The position numbers were made by a program, and so were the translations under genes. From Siphonodentalium dalli (taxonomy: Eukaryota > Mollusca > Scaphopoda > Gadilida > Siphonodentaliidae), in the NCBI GenBank assembly GCA_032622095.1, contig CP136062.1, positions 152,328,875 to 152,392,874 of the forward strand: DNA of 64,000 nucleotides. The letters run 5' to 3'. Positions within the stretch are counted from its first letter, which is position 1. Every line of letters starts with the position of its first letter. This document shows positions 26,727 through 37,880 of the stretch, piece by piece. The notes beneath the pieces were generated by a model. That model searched no databases. It worked only from the letters and a program-made list of their open reading frames with translations, and was not told where the DNA came from.

Positions 26727-27290
26727 AATACACAGAATGACACGATGTGTAATTTGGTTTGTCGATACGGCACGAGTGCTGTCGCAGAAGGATAGAACGA
26801 GAGGCGCTTGCAACTCGAGTTCTATCCTTCCGCGACAGCACGAGTGTCGTATCGACAAACCCATTTACACATCGTAACTTTGAAAGACACCACACAACAT
26901 TAGTGTGTTGATTCTGTCGGATGGGTTAAAGATGGCCTTCTGTGTCACCCACTGACCGTCAACTTCGCGCATTTATAAAGGCGCACGTCACGGTTAAACG
27001 TCTGTTAAAGTCAAGCCATATACGTCGATACGGCATATGGTCCATTTATGGATAATATTTACATTACGTACCGACTATCATTTATCATCGTTTCGAAGTG
27101 AGCAAATTGATACTGGTACGTCCACTCAGTCAAGTGATATCTACACCTTCACTATTGATACGACTGATGCAATGATTCAATTCAAGATTCAATGCCTCTC
27201 GTTCTATCCTTCTGCGACAGCACTCGTGCCGTATCGACAAACCAATTTAAATTTACATCGTGTCATTCTGTGTCATTCTGTGTATTGATT
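26727..27290. mobile_element. Foldback element with long inverted repeats
   Basis: A palindrome fills 26,738-26,876: one arm runs from acgatgtgtaat through tttgtcgatacggcacgag to ggatagaac, the other mirrors it with a few mismatches. The same arm occurs a third time, inverted, at about 27,195-27,288, ending cattctgtgtattgat opposite the left end tcaatacacagaatg. The whole could be one element with about 90-bp inverted ends, or a foldback element plus a solo arm. Minus and plus ORFs inside are not convincing. Confidence 0.7.
26876..26990 (+). repeat. 115-bp arm of a long-distance inverted repeat (left)
   Basis: It starts aactttgaaagacaccacac and ends ataaaggcgcacgtca. An inverted copy of the same length with few differences lies at 28,630-28,744. 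The two could be the ends of a 1.87-kb element (26,876-28,744) that also encloses a piggyBac-like MITE. Confidence 0.8.
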
Positions 27291-27558
27291 ATATCGCGTC
27301 CTAGAATCAGTGCATTAAAAATACAGGATTAGAAGGTTTATTTCGGCTCATACAGGACGTGTTTGTCATGTGTGATTATGCTTTTATTTAAATAGTTCCA
27401 GTTTCTTGGTTGAGGCGAACGTCACGTACGTCATTTTACGTCAACCAGATGCGTATGGAACGTACGTTCCATATGGATTTGTAAATATGGAACAGCAATA
27501 ACACTGTACTTCTAGGAACAAGCGTGTAATACAGAAACACATATATAGGTATATGAGT

Positions 27559-27948
27559 TTAACCCTTTACCCAACAGAACGGCCCTGTGCCAATGCATTC
27601 TCTTATATATGCGAGTCGACCATAGGTCACCTCGCATATATAAGAGAATGCATTGGCTTAACACATTAAAAATTATAAAATTGTTAAAGAATGTAAGAAA
27701 AAATGGTAAAAAGTGTTAAAAAAAGATTTTTTTTAGGCCAATGCATTCTCTTATATATGCGAGGCGACCTATGGTCGACTCGCATATATAAGAGAATGCA
27801 TTGGCACAGGGCATAACTGTAACTATCACAATGTGGTCAAGGACCGGTTCCAATGATATCCATATTTGTATGGTTCTATTGAGACAGACCGAAGATATTT
27901 TAGGCTGTTGAAGCTTTATTTGGCCGGTTTTGTTGAGTAAAGGGTTAA
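27559..27948. mobile_element. piggyBac-like MITE, copy 1
   Basis: TTAA stands at both ends (27,559-27,562 and 27,945-27,948). The terminal repeats are ccctttacccaacagaac on the left and gttttgttgagtaaaggg on the right. A TTAA target duplication with CCC-starting termini is the hallmark of piggyBac elements. Inside are two strong hairpins (about 27,588-27,656 and 27,737-27,806) around an AT-rich spacer, then about 140 bp including tcaaggaccggttcca. At 382 bp without coding capacity it is non-autonomous. Orientation is opposite to the 34.2-kb copy. Confidence 0.8.
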
Positions 27949-28629
27949 TCAATCTGATAATACACATGTAATGTATGTGATGTGGCGGAACGATGACCTG
28001 AATAGTCAGAGGTGATGCTCTATAGATATAGACACTCAAGATGGAACTGAGTAAGCATACTTTGTTAGTGAATCGTGGTGTCTTATATACTATTTGGGGT
28101 GCATATTAAATGAGGTACTTTTTGGTAATACACATCAGGATTGGTTCTTCAGTTATGGTAGTGGCCCACAACCATATTTTGAGGTGGTGTTTCATTTATG
28201 ATAATCGGTGTTCGAGGTTGGACGTGAGGTCCTTGGAGGGCCGAGAGTCTGCTATTCAGGTCTATGTTCCATGTTTTAGTTGATATGATTATTGCTACTG
28301 GTCCTTGAATCAAGCGGTATGAATCTAGTGGGTGTTATAGTAGATGTATAGGTAATTACATGACACAGAACAACAATATACCAGGCAAGAAGATGATTCG
28401 TAATGTCAAACACTGGATGATAATTCTGGAAAATTGAGGTCCCCTGAATACTAACGTCGTTTCAGCCACTAAATCACATCACGACTGAGAACATACGAAT
28501 ATAAGTGGAATACCTAATAAATAACAAAGAAATTAAATTAGATTCACCAAGGCTTCACATCGGAATATGTAAAGTAGGTTCTAACATCTGATTTTCCTTT
28601 GACAAGATAATTATAATATTTGATGAATC
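27949..28629. other. No gene; fragment of a dispersed repeat
   Basis: About 28,445-28,490 (tcgtttcagccactaaatca) resembles segments near 47,240 and 47,450 (tcg.tttagcc.ct, catatcac.actga). The remainder has no recognisable feature. Confidence 0.45.
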
Positions 28630-28744
28630 TGACGTGCGCCTTTATAAATGCGCGAAGTTGACGGTCGGTGGGTGACACAGAAGGCCATCTTTAACCCATC
28701 CGACAGCATCAACACACTAATGTTGTGTGGTGTCTTCCAAAGTT
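28630..28744 (-). repeat. 115-bp arm of a long-distance inverted repeat (right)
   Basis: This is the reverse complement of 26,876-26,990: it begins tgacgtgcgcctttataaat and ends tggtgtcttccaaagtt. Confidence 0.8.
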
Positions 28745-28861
28745 AATTGTTTCTCTTCAAGCATCGTGTCAAACTTTACAAACTCATATATCAACATATG
28801 TTTCTGAGAGTCGAAACGCCTTTTGAGATTTTATCGATTACTTGTTTTGGAGCATATGTAC

Positions 28862-29089
28862 TTAAATGCCCAAAACATTCAATGTCGATGAATGTTTGCA
28901 TCGATTGAAGGTCAAAATAAAACTGTTCAAAGGAACTTTTTGTCCATCAACTGTCGTTGAAAATATGCGGACTTCTGTCACTGCCTGTGGTGTCAACTCA
29001 GCCAATATTTCTGATTCAGAAGAATCAGCTACTCCACGGTTTCTCAACACAGCTATGGTACTATTAAATGTCTTGTGAGCAGTAACCAA
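28862..29089 (-). pseudogene. LINE ORF1 (gag-like) remnant, Jockey-type
   Basis: The 75-codon minus frame contains VTAHKTFNSTIAVLRNRG, then an acidic SESEILAEL segment, QAVTEVR and VPLNSFILTFN, followed by RCKH. In Jockey/X-element-type ORF1 proteins the stretch before the CCHC zinc knuckles runs: HxxLNxSRGVIR, an acidic EEIxEEL helix, QGVTxVRRI, and PTNTFILTFN. The order and spacing match. The zinc knuckles are not intact: the frame stops at LGI, and another frame carries CFGH just downstream, suggesting a frameshift and deletion. No reverse transcriptase is seen nearby. The assignment rests on remembered family patterns, not a search. Confidence 0.55.
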
Positions 29090-30285
29090 CAGTGTTATTT
29101 GTCAATTTGTGCAATATATGTTGACCACCCACTGGCCCAGCGTGATTGGTTTGACATATTTCAATTGCCAGAAATGCTGTGTAGTGTTTATCAATGACAC
29201 ACACAGAAGGTCGCTTGAGCGTCGAATCAAAGCCAAGAACCAGGTACTTGTGATATAACCAGTAACTTTGGAACTTAGCGAGTCACCACTCTTACGATCA
29301 ATGCGTTGGTTATTGGTTTGAGTTGCCATATGAAAAGCAAATAATAGACAACAAGCCCAACAGCCCACTTGGACTACCCTTCTAATCATGGTCGAGGCAA
29401 CGACTGGTGCATAGCTGAAGCGGTGACCCTTTTAGCCACTTCATACAGCAGCCGCACAAAGTGCGACAAGCGTGAAAAGCACTACAGATTTAAAAAAATA
29501 GGAATCATCAATACGAAATTCAAAGAGACATAACACGACAGAAACAACATACACGAAAAACACAAAACATAACTGCAAACATCAGGAAAACAATACAACA
29601 GATGACAGAATTCGATCGAAAACACTGGGAAGCCAGTTGATGCAGCCGGGTCAACTCAACAACCCGCATTGAAGAGATGTAGGACTAAAGTGCATGGGCC
29701 ATGATGTACTAGTAAGCCATATCCGAATGTCGATGTCTCCCGTGATAAGGCCGCCATAGTACTACCAGAACTGCTACACCATATCTCGCGGGTGCAACCC
29801 ACGACAAACAGATGCAACATTATGGGATTCTTATCCATCGCAGTGGGGCGTAAGGCATATTCTAGCCGATTCCATCCGGTGAATTAAGACGTTATGTTTC
29901 TTGGTCGTGAAATACAAGATCAAAGAATTTGCACTTACGCGATCGGGTTTAGTACATTGAATGGTCCCTGATAGCGTATAGAACACTCGTAACGTATTCA
30001 AACTCTTACTAACTCTCTAATCGATGCATGTAATCTGCAATCATAATATTAAATTGGATACCACACCTCTATATTAACGATTGTCGGTAATGCATCATGC
30101 AGTGAAGTACAATAGAAGATATTGTTGATTGCTAATTGCCATTTCAGCTTGGAAAATACAGTAGTCGTCTCCAGCTATGACTGTTGGTAACTGTAGTTCA
30201 TGGTTCATAACCCGTCAGCACGATCATGTTGAAAGCCATGTTTTGGTTGAGTTCACATTCGCTCAAGACGCTATCATGGATATTA
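29090..30285. other. No gene recognised
   Basis: A 95-codon minus frame (29,102-29,389) abuts the LINE fragment and might hold more of its decayed 5' side, but I cannot align it. The rest shows no repeat or motif. Confidence 0.45.
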
Positions 30286-30680
30286 CGCCCAGGGCTGCAA
30301 CGATTCAGACCTCCACGATGCGCTGCGTATCGCGATTTTATTATCACGATACGATGCGCATCACGATGCAAATTTTTGGCAACTGACGGCTGTGAAAACT
30401 ATATGAACCACTTAATCATTTTTAGTATGTATATTCTCATCAGTCTTCACCTCGGCATATTCATTGAAGTAAATTACATGACCTAACTAAAATGACCAAA
30501 TGCATGGCCGGGTATCACAAGTATACTATTATAGCTAATACAGTCCCCACATCAGCCCAGATGTGAAATTTTCAGTGGCAAAGTTTGTATCTCTGACTAT
30601 TGATAACTCGGCATACATAGCACCCTCCCACAATGCATCGTGATATTTAAAAGCGATGCATCGGAATCACCAGGGCCTGG
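30286..30680. mobile_element. Possible hAT-type MITE
   Basis: The left end cagggctgcaacgattc is a terminal sequence I associate with hAT non-autonomous elements. It is followed by an imperfect hairpin of gatgcgctgcgtatcgcgat against atcacgatacgatgcgcatc. Near 30,630-30,665 the phrases gcatcgtgatat and gcgatgcatcgg recur. The expected inverted right terminus is not intact (the text reads caccagggcctgg), so the right border is uncertain. Confidence 0.4.
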
Positions 30681-30949
30681 ACCACTCCAATTTACATAGA
30701 AACCACATAATTAATAATTAATTTACAAACTTTGCGAGGTGCACGAATAAGATTATACCATGCGAGGAATCCCCGTTTATCGTGAGTAGAACCGACTCCA
30801 CTATGTCGCGATTCGCCTTACTAACTACAGGATGCTCAACTCTGAGATAGACCATTACAGTTCTCTATAGGAAATTGTGTTTCCAATCAAATGAGTAGTA
30901 AATGTCGGGTTCCTCGAAATGACATCACACAAACGTCAAGTCCAATATT

Positions 30950-31350
30950 ACATGATATGATTACATGAGCTAACTCTGCTAACCGGGACAACTCGGTGTT
31001 CCGGGTGCCCCGGTCCCATGTGCTTATCAATAAGAAGGATGGTGCGCTGCTACATGAGCCTGGACAACTCCGCAAGCCGGATAACCTGCCCGCCTGGCCG
31101 GGACAACTCGGTTAGCCGAAACAACTCAGCTCATCTAACAGCGAGTCATCCGGCTAGTGGAACATAATAACACGATCTGTTGTTACTTGATATGACGTCA
31201 GCCAATAGAATGTTCGCGTCGTGTAAATGAAGTTTCGTAGTCACCACATGTTCGTGTTAAACCGAGGTGTCCCTGCTAGCAGAATTTTCCAGTCTCGTGG
31301 AACAGCGCGACCGAGTTATCCCGGTAAACCAAGTTGTACCTGCTCATGAA
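30950..31350. repeat. Region with repeated ccgggacaactcgg motif
   Basis: Variants of ccgggacaactcgg occur at about 30,983, 31,061 (cctggacaactccg), 31,099 and 31,117 (ccgaaacaactcag), with an inverted form (ccgagttatcccgg) at about 31,310. Spacing is irregular. This GC-rich patch contrasts with its AT-rich surroundings. It may be a decayed element with inverted ends. Confidence 0.45.
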
Positions 31351-32079
31351 ATAAGTCCCGTAACCATTTCTATACTAAATACTCATTGATGAATAGCTAT
31401 AAGTTCAGCAAACGTCGTTTGTTGAACTTATTATCTGAACAATTCTCACCAAGGAATAGGAATAATTTCTCTATTGTATTCGCATGTCTGGCGTCTGCTT
31501 TTACTATACATGAACACCCCTCAAAATTAAAATTATACCATTCCAATGTATACTTTTATAACCGAGTGGGAGAATCCATTCAGTATAGAAAGTGTTAAAC
31601 AGAAACGCGTGGAATCCAGATTTCGATTTCAGCCCTATCGTGCCTCGTCGATCACGAACAGCGCATCGCGCGGTTGTAAAAACGGATGTGCAGCTATTAA
31701 CTTCTGAACCTCCTTAAAATTAAATGCATTGAAAAGGCTATTAGTTTCCCCGGCAACGTCTTCGTTTCAATTATTCAGTGTGTAACAGTGTTGGCCATAA
31801 CCAACATCCGTTTGCTTAATTTTGGAGATTAGTATGGGTCGCTGTTTGTTGTTCGGAGCCAATTCAGTTGGCTCGTTTGGCTATCCGATCTGGCTTTGTC
31901 TCTCAAATTTTCAGATACATTTAATCCTCGGTATCAAAATATACGATATTTCCATTTCATTATGAAGATTTTTCTCGCCTTTTGCTGTGTCTTTATCGTG
32001 TTAATTGTCGGAGAATTTTAAAGATGGTCTGTCTTTTACTAACATGTTTTATATAGTTTTCGGGGCATATATAGAGGAT
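31351..32079. other. No gene recognised
   Basis: A 70-codon plus frame (31,386-31,598) has no recognisable motif. Nothing else is supported. Confidence 0.5.
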
Positions 32080-32084
32080 ATGAA

Positions 32085-32225
32085 ATGAGCCGGTGTTTCT
32101 CTCATATGATATTTATGAAACGAGTCTCAGAATTTTCAGTTTTCTCGAGCCTCTGACGAGAGAAAACTTAAAATTCGTGACGAGTTTCATAAATATCATA
32201 TGAGAGAAACACGAATTACATATTC
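32085..32225. mobile_element. Foldback palindrome related to the tagaggat family
   Basis: The arms gtgtttctctcatatgatat to gaaaact pair across a centre near 32,150, about 55 bp each with few mismatches. It is preceded by atagaggatatgaaatgag and followed by a body with gatgtccaaaacg and gacatcggc, echoing family copies that have atagaggatctac, catgatccaaaac and aacatcggc. It is probably a distant member. Sequence from 32,225 to 32,730 has only a small palindrome (about 32,651-32,673). Confidence 0.6.
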
Positions 32226-32731
32226 TATTTATCATATGACACCTATAAATTGATTATGATGTCCAAAACGCACACAAATAACCAAATAGCTATATGACAT
32301 CGGCAGCAAAAGGTTAACGTGACGTCACTTCATTGCACCGGAAGCCCAATTACACCTGGTGAACTAGCAGACATAATATGCACGCGAAGATATAGTGCGC
32401 TATTCTGTTCTCAGTTTGTGACATTACATCGTATGTTTATTAGATAAATACGAATTACATATTCTATTTATCGTATAATAATGTCCAAAACTATATATTT
32501 CAAGATTATAATTGCGAGAATTTCTGCATCGCGTTGATTGACGCGCACGAATTTGACCTGCATTTAGTAAGAGATGCGGCTCGGCCCAGGCTGTCATTCA
32601 GCCAATCAGAACACACTTTTTGTCAACAAACCAATCAAATTATCGGAAGGTGATATGAACTAGTAGTTCATATGAAATTGATTTATGACATACTTTCCAA
32701 CGTAAATAATGATTGAGTCATATGATAAGTA

Positions 32732-33180
32732 GAGGATCTACAACGAGTCCCCAGTTCATATGGGATTTACTAAACGAGTCTAGTAAATTCTGTCTGGACC
32801 GATCCTTTCGCGAGGTACATACCTAATTTACTGGACGAGTTTTGTAAATTCCGCTATAAACTTGAGACTCGTTGTAGATTATATTTATTACATTATCCAA
32901 AACATCGATAAAACATACTTGAATCAACAAATGGGACGTGAAACTAACATCGGCTTATATAAAGCACATGCGATGATGTTTCATATAGCTGTGGGTTGTT
33001 TTCCCGCAAAAAGAAATAGTCCCAGATAAATAAAGACTCTGACGTATTTAGTGGCGTATATTTAATGAAATAACTTTTCAAACTCTTCATTCATTAGAGT
33101 TTGTTGGAAAACTATTGGAAGCCACAGTATTTTGAGTCGACAAACCGGAAGTCAAAGGTAACCTGGCACTATTTCCTGTA
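32732..33180. mobile_element. Foldback/MITE family 'tagaggatctacaac', copy 2
   Basis: Starts agtagaggatctacaacgag and keeps the palindrome (tttactaaacgagtc against ggacgagttttgtaaa), then the body landmarks tcaacaaatgggacgtg, cagataaataaagactc and cattagagtttgttgg. The right end seen in copies 1 and 3 is missing after tcctgta, so this copy is truncated. Confidence 0.7.
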
Positions 33181-33529
33181 GTCCCACAGGTATCTCCGAT
33201 GCTGAATATAGGCTCACAAAGGGAGCCTGTTTCAGCTAGGTTAGTATAATAGAAGTAAGTTGCTCCAGTAGACTAATATAAGTGGTATGGAATATGTTAG
33301 ATAATGGGCTGGTTGACAGACTAATCAGGAAATAGTTAGAAATTAAAAAAAATTGTGTATTCTGCACAATGACCTTGGTTTACAAATGATCAGCAATGTA
33401 TAAAACATTTTTTTTTTCAATTAAAACAGCTTCTGACACAGGTTAAACGGTTATTTGAGCTAACTGAGATCAATCCCAGTCACATGAGTGATATCAGTAG
33501 AGTTTTATGCGATTTTAGACCAATTTTAG
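33181..33529. other. No gene recognised
   Basis: AT-rich sequence without hairpin, tandem repeat or meaningful frame. Confidence 0.5.
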
Positions 33530-33650
33530 TGACATTTGGGGGGTGGGTGTCAAACAATTGGGACTGGGGGTGGTGGGTCCCAGAAAATGCCAGATGCCAA
33601 AAAACGGCATACGTTCCTGCAAATTTTTTACTACCCCCCCTGCTTTATAA
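33530..33650. repeat. Fragment of the G-run element seen at 4.6-5.2 kb
   Basis: It carries ggggggtgggtgtcaaacaa, a gccaaaaaacggcatacgtt segment and a T-rich stretch ending ctacccccc, in the same order as about 5,030-5,178. The 89-codon frame over it (33,484-33,753) is not supported as a gene. Confidence 0.5.
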
Positions 33651-34179
33651 ACAATTTGTTGTAATTGTGACCCGGATCAACAAATTAAATACAGACCTAG
33701 CTTCTTACTGGTTCGGGTCTCCCATTTGCGACAGTGTGGCGACACGTGCATAAAAAATACATAAATGTCAGCGGAACTTTGAACATGACTATAAAGCTTG
33801 GATAACATCACTGTAAATAAATGAAATTAAGTTTACTAGTCCAAATTACTTGACATAAATACCTCTACAAAATCAGGGGACATTAAAATTACGAAAGATA
33901 ACTCTGGACAAACAGAAAATTAATGATACGGTCAGGGAATCGTCACGACATATATCCGGCCACTGTAAAATCACAAAATACAGAGTCAACTACTGCAACA
34001 CAAGAGGAGTCAGAATGTATATGATTTATGTCTATAAGCTACCATCTCTGATATTGTACATAGCTGTTTGTATATACACACGTCTAACTATTATCAATAT
34101 CATGTAACATTTGATAAGAAAAATAAAGCATGGACTAGAGGGACCAACATTAAGAAGCCGATTAGCGCTTTGTTGTCGG
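33651..34179. other. No gene recognised
   Basis: No repeat, RNA or coding signal seen. Confidence 0.5.
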
Positions 34180-34628
34180 TTAACCCTTTACCCAACAAAA
34201 CTGCCAAAAACGCCCAAATAAATCTTCAACAGCCTAAAATATCTTCGGTCTGTCTCAATAACACCATAAAAATATGGATATCATTGAAACCGGTTCATTG
34301 ACCACACTGTGATGGTTACAGTTATGCCATGTGCCAATGCATTCTCTTATATATGCGAGTCGACCATAGGTCGCCTCGCATATATAAGAGAATGCATTGG
34401 CCTAAACAAAAAATTTCTTACATTCTTGAACAATTTTATAATTTTTTCTTACATTTGTTAACAATTTTTATATATATATAATATTTTTCTACATTCTTTG
34501 ATAATTTTATCATATTTAATATGTGTTAAGCCAATGCATTCTCTTATATATGCGAGGCGACCTATGGTCGACTCGCATATATAAGAGAATGCATTGGCAC
34601 AGGGCCGTTCTGTTGGGTAAAGGGTTAA
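34180..34628. mobile_element. piggyBac-like MITE, copy 2 (complete)
   Basis: TTAA flanks both ends (34,180-34,183 and 34,625-34,628). The termini are ccctttacccaacaaaac and gttctgttgggtaaaggg, inverted repeats of about 18 bp with one mismatch. About 145 bp of internal sequence (ending tggttacagttatgcc) precede two hairpins at about 34,333-34,402 and 34,529-34,598, separated by an AT-rich spacer of about 125 bp. It is 441 bp between the TTAAs. The second hairpin is an inverted copy of the first. Confidence 0.85.
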
Positions 34629-34905
34629 TCGATCCTGCTCGTAATATTGTGTTCATGTATGTCATACAAGTGTAAAACCCGAAGAAGCGATGATTCTGTT
34701 CGTCTTGCTAATGCATAATGCGACATCGTACCATTGTGTTGCTGGTGCTTGGATTAGTTGTCTCAGGCATCAATGTTGAATACATTTATACCATAATATA
34801 TGCTGCAGAAAGATCTCACATCGCCGACATCATCTCAGTTATCAAAACTACGAAACTATGTGATCTGATGAAAAACACAGGAAAAGATTGCTGATGCTCA
34901 GATAT
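34629..34905. other. No gene recognised
   Basis: Nothing supported between the MITE and the next repeat group. Confidence 0.45.
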
Positions 34906-36250
34906 ATTGTTGGTTAGATAAGGTTTCCTTCGTCCCCAGATGCATGGGATGTCGATGAAAACAGATATTGTCAGCCCTCCACATGTCCTGTTGGCTATTT
35001 TAATTTAAGGGGGATAACTGATCCTCAGGGGAACCAAAAGTACGCCCATGTAACTATGACCGGTGCGCGCTACAGAGGTTTCATCGCATTGTTTAAACAA
35101 AATCAATCATTCCTCCATCAATAGCGCGGCGATAGGTGGTAGTCTCGTACCTGGTCCAGAGGCTCCGCTCATTATTCCCTGCAACTCCACGACGCAAAGC
35201 TTCCGCCGAAGCGTTATGCATTCGCGTAGAGGGAGCTGAGCGCTAGGAACGAGTCCAGATTTTAAGTGCTATAGTGACTGAAATCATAACATGCAGATAT
35301 GTTGCTCGAAGCTTACCGGCGTCGCAATCCTCTCACGACGACCGATAATATGAAAAACAATTAAATTATGTGAGCCCATGCATATAGATTAGTTATACTG
35401 GCATTCTTATAGTAGTTAGTTAAATCAAGTTTCCTTCGTTGTCTACAACATGCATGGGATATTGGTTACGATAGGCGCTGGCAACACACTACCTGTTGGT
35501 CATTCTAATTAGACGTCTGTGGAATAAAACTCTGTGATCCCATTCACAACCTTATCATGATGGACTAGGAAACCAGTTCCTGTAAAAATTGGGCACCAGA
35601 ACCATAAAACATCCCCATTTCTGGAAGTGTCTTGCAGCTACCTTCCTCTTCCATCGCGATACACCTATTTGATACACATATAATGTACACAATGATATGT
35701 ATGACGACAGCATGATCAGCCGGTGTTACTCTTCTGTATTATTTTGTTGACATGTAGATAGACGAAGGGTCGCTCTGGGTTACGAGTCAACCCTTCATTC
35801 TAGTATTTTCCTGCTAGTCCAGGACTAGTGTGGTGTTTGGGCACCCTGTTTTAATTTATTAGTCTGACAACTCCTTTGTCATGTTGGCATAATCCATAAA
35901 AACATAATAGATCGGTTATGATATGCGCCGACAACACACTTATACATGTTGACCATTCTAATTAACGACTTATGTGGGAAAAACTCAGTGATCCCATGCG
36001 CAATGTTGACAAAGACTGGCTTTGTAAAGCACTCCGATCTATTGTTGGTCATCGGATCAAGTTTCCTTCGTTCCCTGGACCATGATATATCTGTGAAAAC
36101 AGATATTGGCGTCTGTCATTAATTAAAGAATTGTGTCGCAGAATAATTGATCATCGGGGAAACCAAAGGTACGCCCCGTGTAATTATGACCGGTGAGCTG
36201 CAGAGGTGTCATCTCATTTTTCCAACAAAATCAATTTTGGCTACAAAGCC
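34906..36250. repeat. Diverged repeat group 'caagtttccttcgt'
   Basis: Three starts of a related unit are visible: about 34,917 (aaggtttccttcgtccc), 35,428 (caagtttccttcgttg) and 36,060 (caagtttccttcgttccc). A further partial lies near 35,915. Shared downstream phrases are gaaaacagatattg, ggggaaaccaaa.gtacgcc, tatgaccggtg and ttctaatta.acg. Units are strongly diverged and partly deleted. Confidence 0.55.
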
Positions 36251-36600
36251 TGACATCTGCGCGTCAATAAACCAGACGGTTGACTGGTGGAATGTCATCA
36301 GATTGATATAATTATCGGGCGACATGTCCAATACTCCCAACAGGCTATTATAAAGCATGCCTCACTTTGACACGTGCTGAACACATGATTAAGTGTCTCG
36401 TCATATCACAATTACTGAGTATGACATGTATTAGTGCAGTAAACAACACATTACATATAGGGGCGGTATCTCAGTCGCATAGGTGCTTACATGATTAGGC
36501 AGTCTTCAAGCCGCCCAGTGATAGCGAAACTGCTTCCATTCTTGATAAGCGAGAATTAGTAAATCACTGAAACCGTATCCATATTGCCAGATTGTCATAA
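36251..36600. other. No gene; weak tRNA-like stretch
   Basis: About 36,459-36,490 (ggggcggtatctcagtcgca) resembles a tRNA 5' part with an A box, but no B box or cloverleaf follows. I do not call a tRNA or SINE here. Confidence 0.4.
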
Positions 36601-37880
36601 TGTGTTAACAAATCGTGAACACCTTCTGGTATGCGAGCATCATGGTCACGGGTTGCTAATGAATCCAGGCGCTACCATCCCATTTACCAGCGCCGTGACC
36701 ACTTCATTCACGTGGTGTTAATGAAACCCGGTCACCACCCAACTTGACAGCGCCGTGACCACGTCATCCACGTGGTGTTAACGTATCCAGATCACCATCC
36801 CATTTACCAGCGCCATGACAATGTCATTCACGTGGTGTTAATGAAACCCGGTCACCACCCAACTTGACAGCGCCGTGACCACGTCATCCACGTGGTGTTA
36901 ACGAATCCAGATCACCATCCCATTTACCAGCGCCATGACAACGTCATTCACGTGGTGTTAATGAAACCCGGTCACCACCCAACTTGACAGCGCCGTGACC
37001 ACGTCATTCACGTGGTGTTAACGAATCCAGGTCACCATCCCATTTACCAGCGCCGTGACAACGTCATTCGCGTGGTGTTAATGAAACCCGGTCACCACCC
37101 AACTTGACAGCGCCGTGACCACGTCATCCACGTGGTGTTAACGAATCCAGATCACCATCCCATTTACCAGCGCCATGACAACGTCATTCACGTGGTGTTA
37201 ATGAAACCCGGTCACCACCCAACTTGACAGCGCCGTGACCACGTCATCCACGTGGTGTTAACGAATCCAGATCACCATCCCATTTACCAGCGCCATGACA
37301 ACGTCATTCGCGTGGTGTTAATGAAACCCGGTCACCACCCAACTTGACAGCGCCGTGACCACGTCATTCACGTGGTGTTAACGAATCCAGGTCACCATCC
37401 CATTTACCAGCGCCGTGACAACGTCATTCGCGTGGTGTTAATGAAACCCGGTCACCACCCAACTTGACAGCGCATTGGTCACGTCATTCACGTGGTATTA
37501 ATGAATCCAGGTCACCATCCTGTTTACCAGCGCCGTGACGACGTCATTCACGTGGTGTTAATGAAACCCGGTCACCACCCCCACTTGACAGCGCCGTGAC
37601 CACGTCATGCACGTGGTGTTAATGAATCCAGGTCACCAGCGCCGTGACCACGTCATCCACGTGGTGTTAATGAATCCAGGTCACCATCCCGTTTACCAGC
37701 GCCGTGACCACGTCATTCACGTGGTGTTAATGAATCCAGGTTACCATCCCGTTTGACAGCGCCGTGACCACGTCATTCACGTGGTGTTAATGAATCCCAG
37801 TCATCATCCCACTTGACAGCGCCGTGACCACGTCATTCACGTGGTGTTAACAAATTGTGAACACCTCGTTTCCGAGCACC
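36601..37880. repeat. 60-bp minisatellite with alternating dimer structure
   Basis: About 20 units of 60 bp, exact in length to about 37,560, then with a 1-bp gain and a loss of about 20 bp. Two unit types alternate to make a 120-bp higher-order unit: gaatccag.tcaccatccca with tttaccagcgcc, and gaaacccggtcaccacccaa with cttgacagcgcc. Each ends cacgtggtgttaa. Many units hold a short dyad, accacgt-cattc-acgtggt. The array is bracketed by related sequence, tgttaacaaatcgtgaacac on the left and tgttaacaaattgtgaacac on the right. Confidence 0.95.

Noticed and set aside
35145..35260. Short palindromic MITE (agtctcgtacctgg / ctaggaacgagtcc)
   Set aside because: The inverted ends are only about 14 bp with several mismatches and no target duplication. 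Not strong enough to call.
36459..36560. tRNA or tRNA-derived SINE
   Set aside because: Only an A-box-like stretch (tatctcagtcgcatagg) is present. No B box (ggttcgannc) or cloverleaf can be formed.
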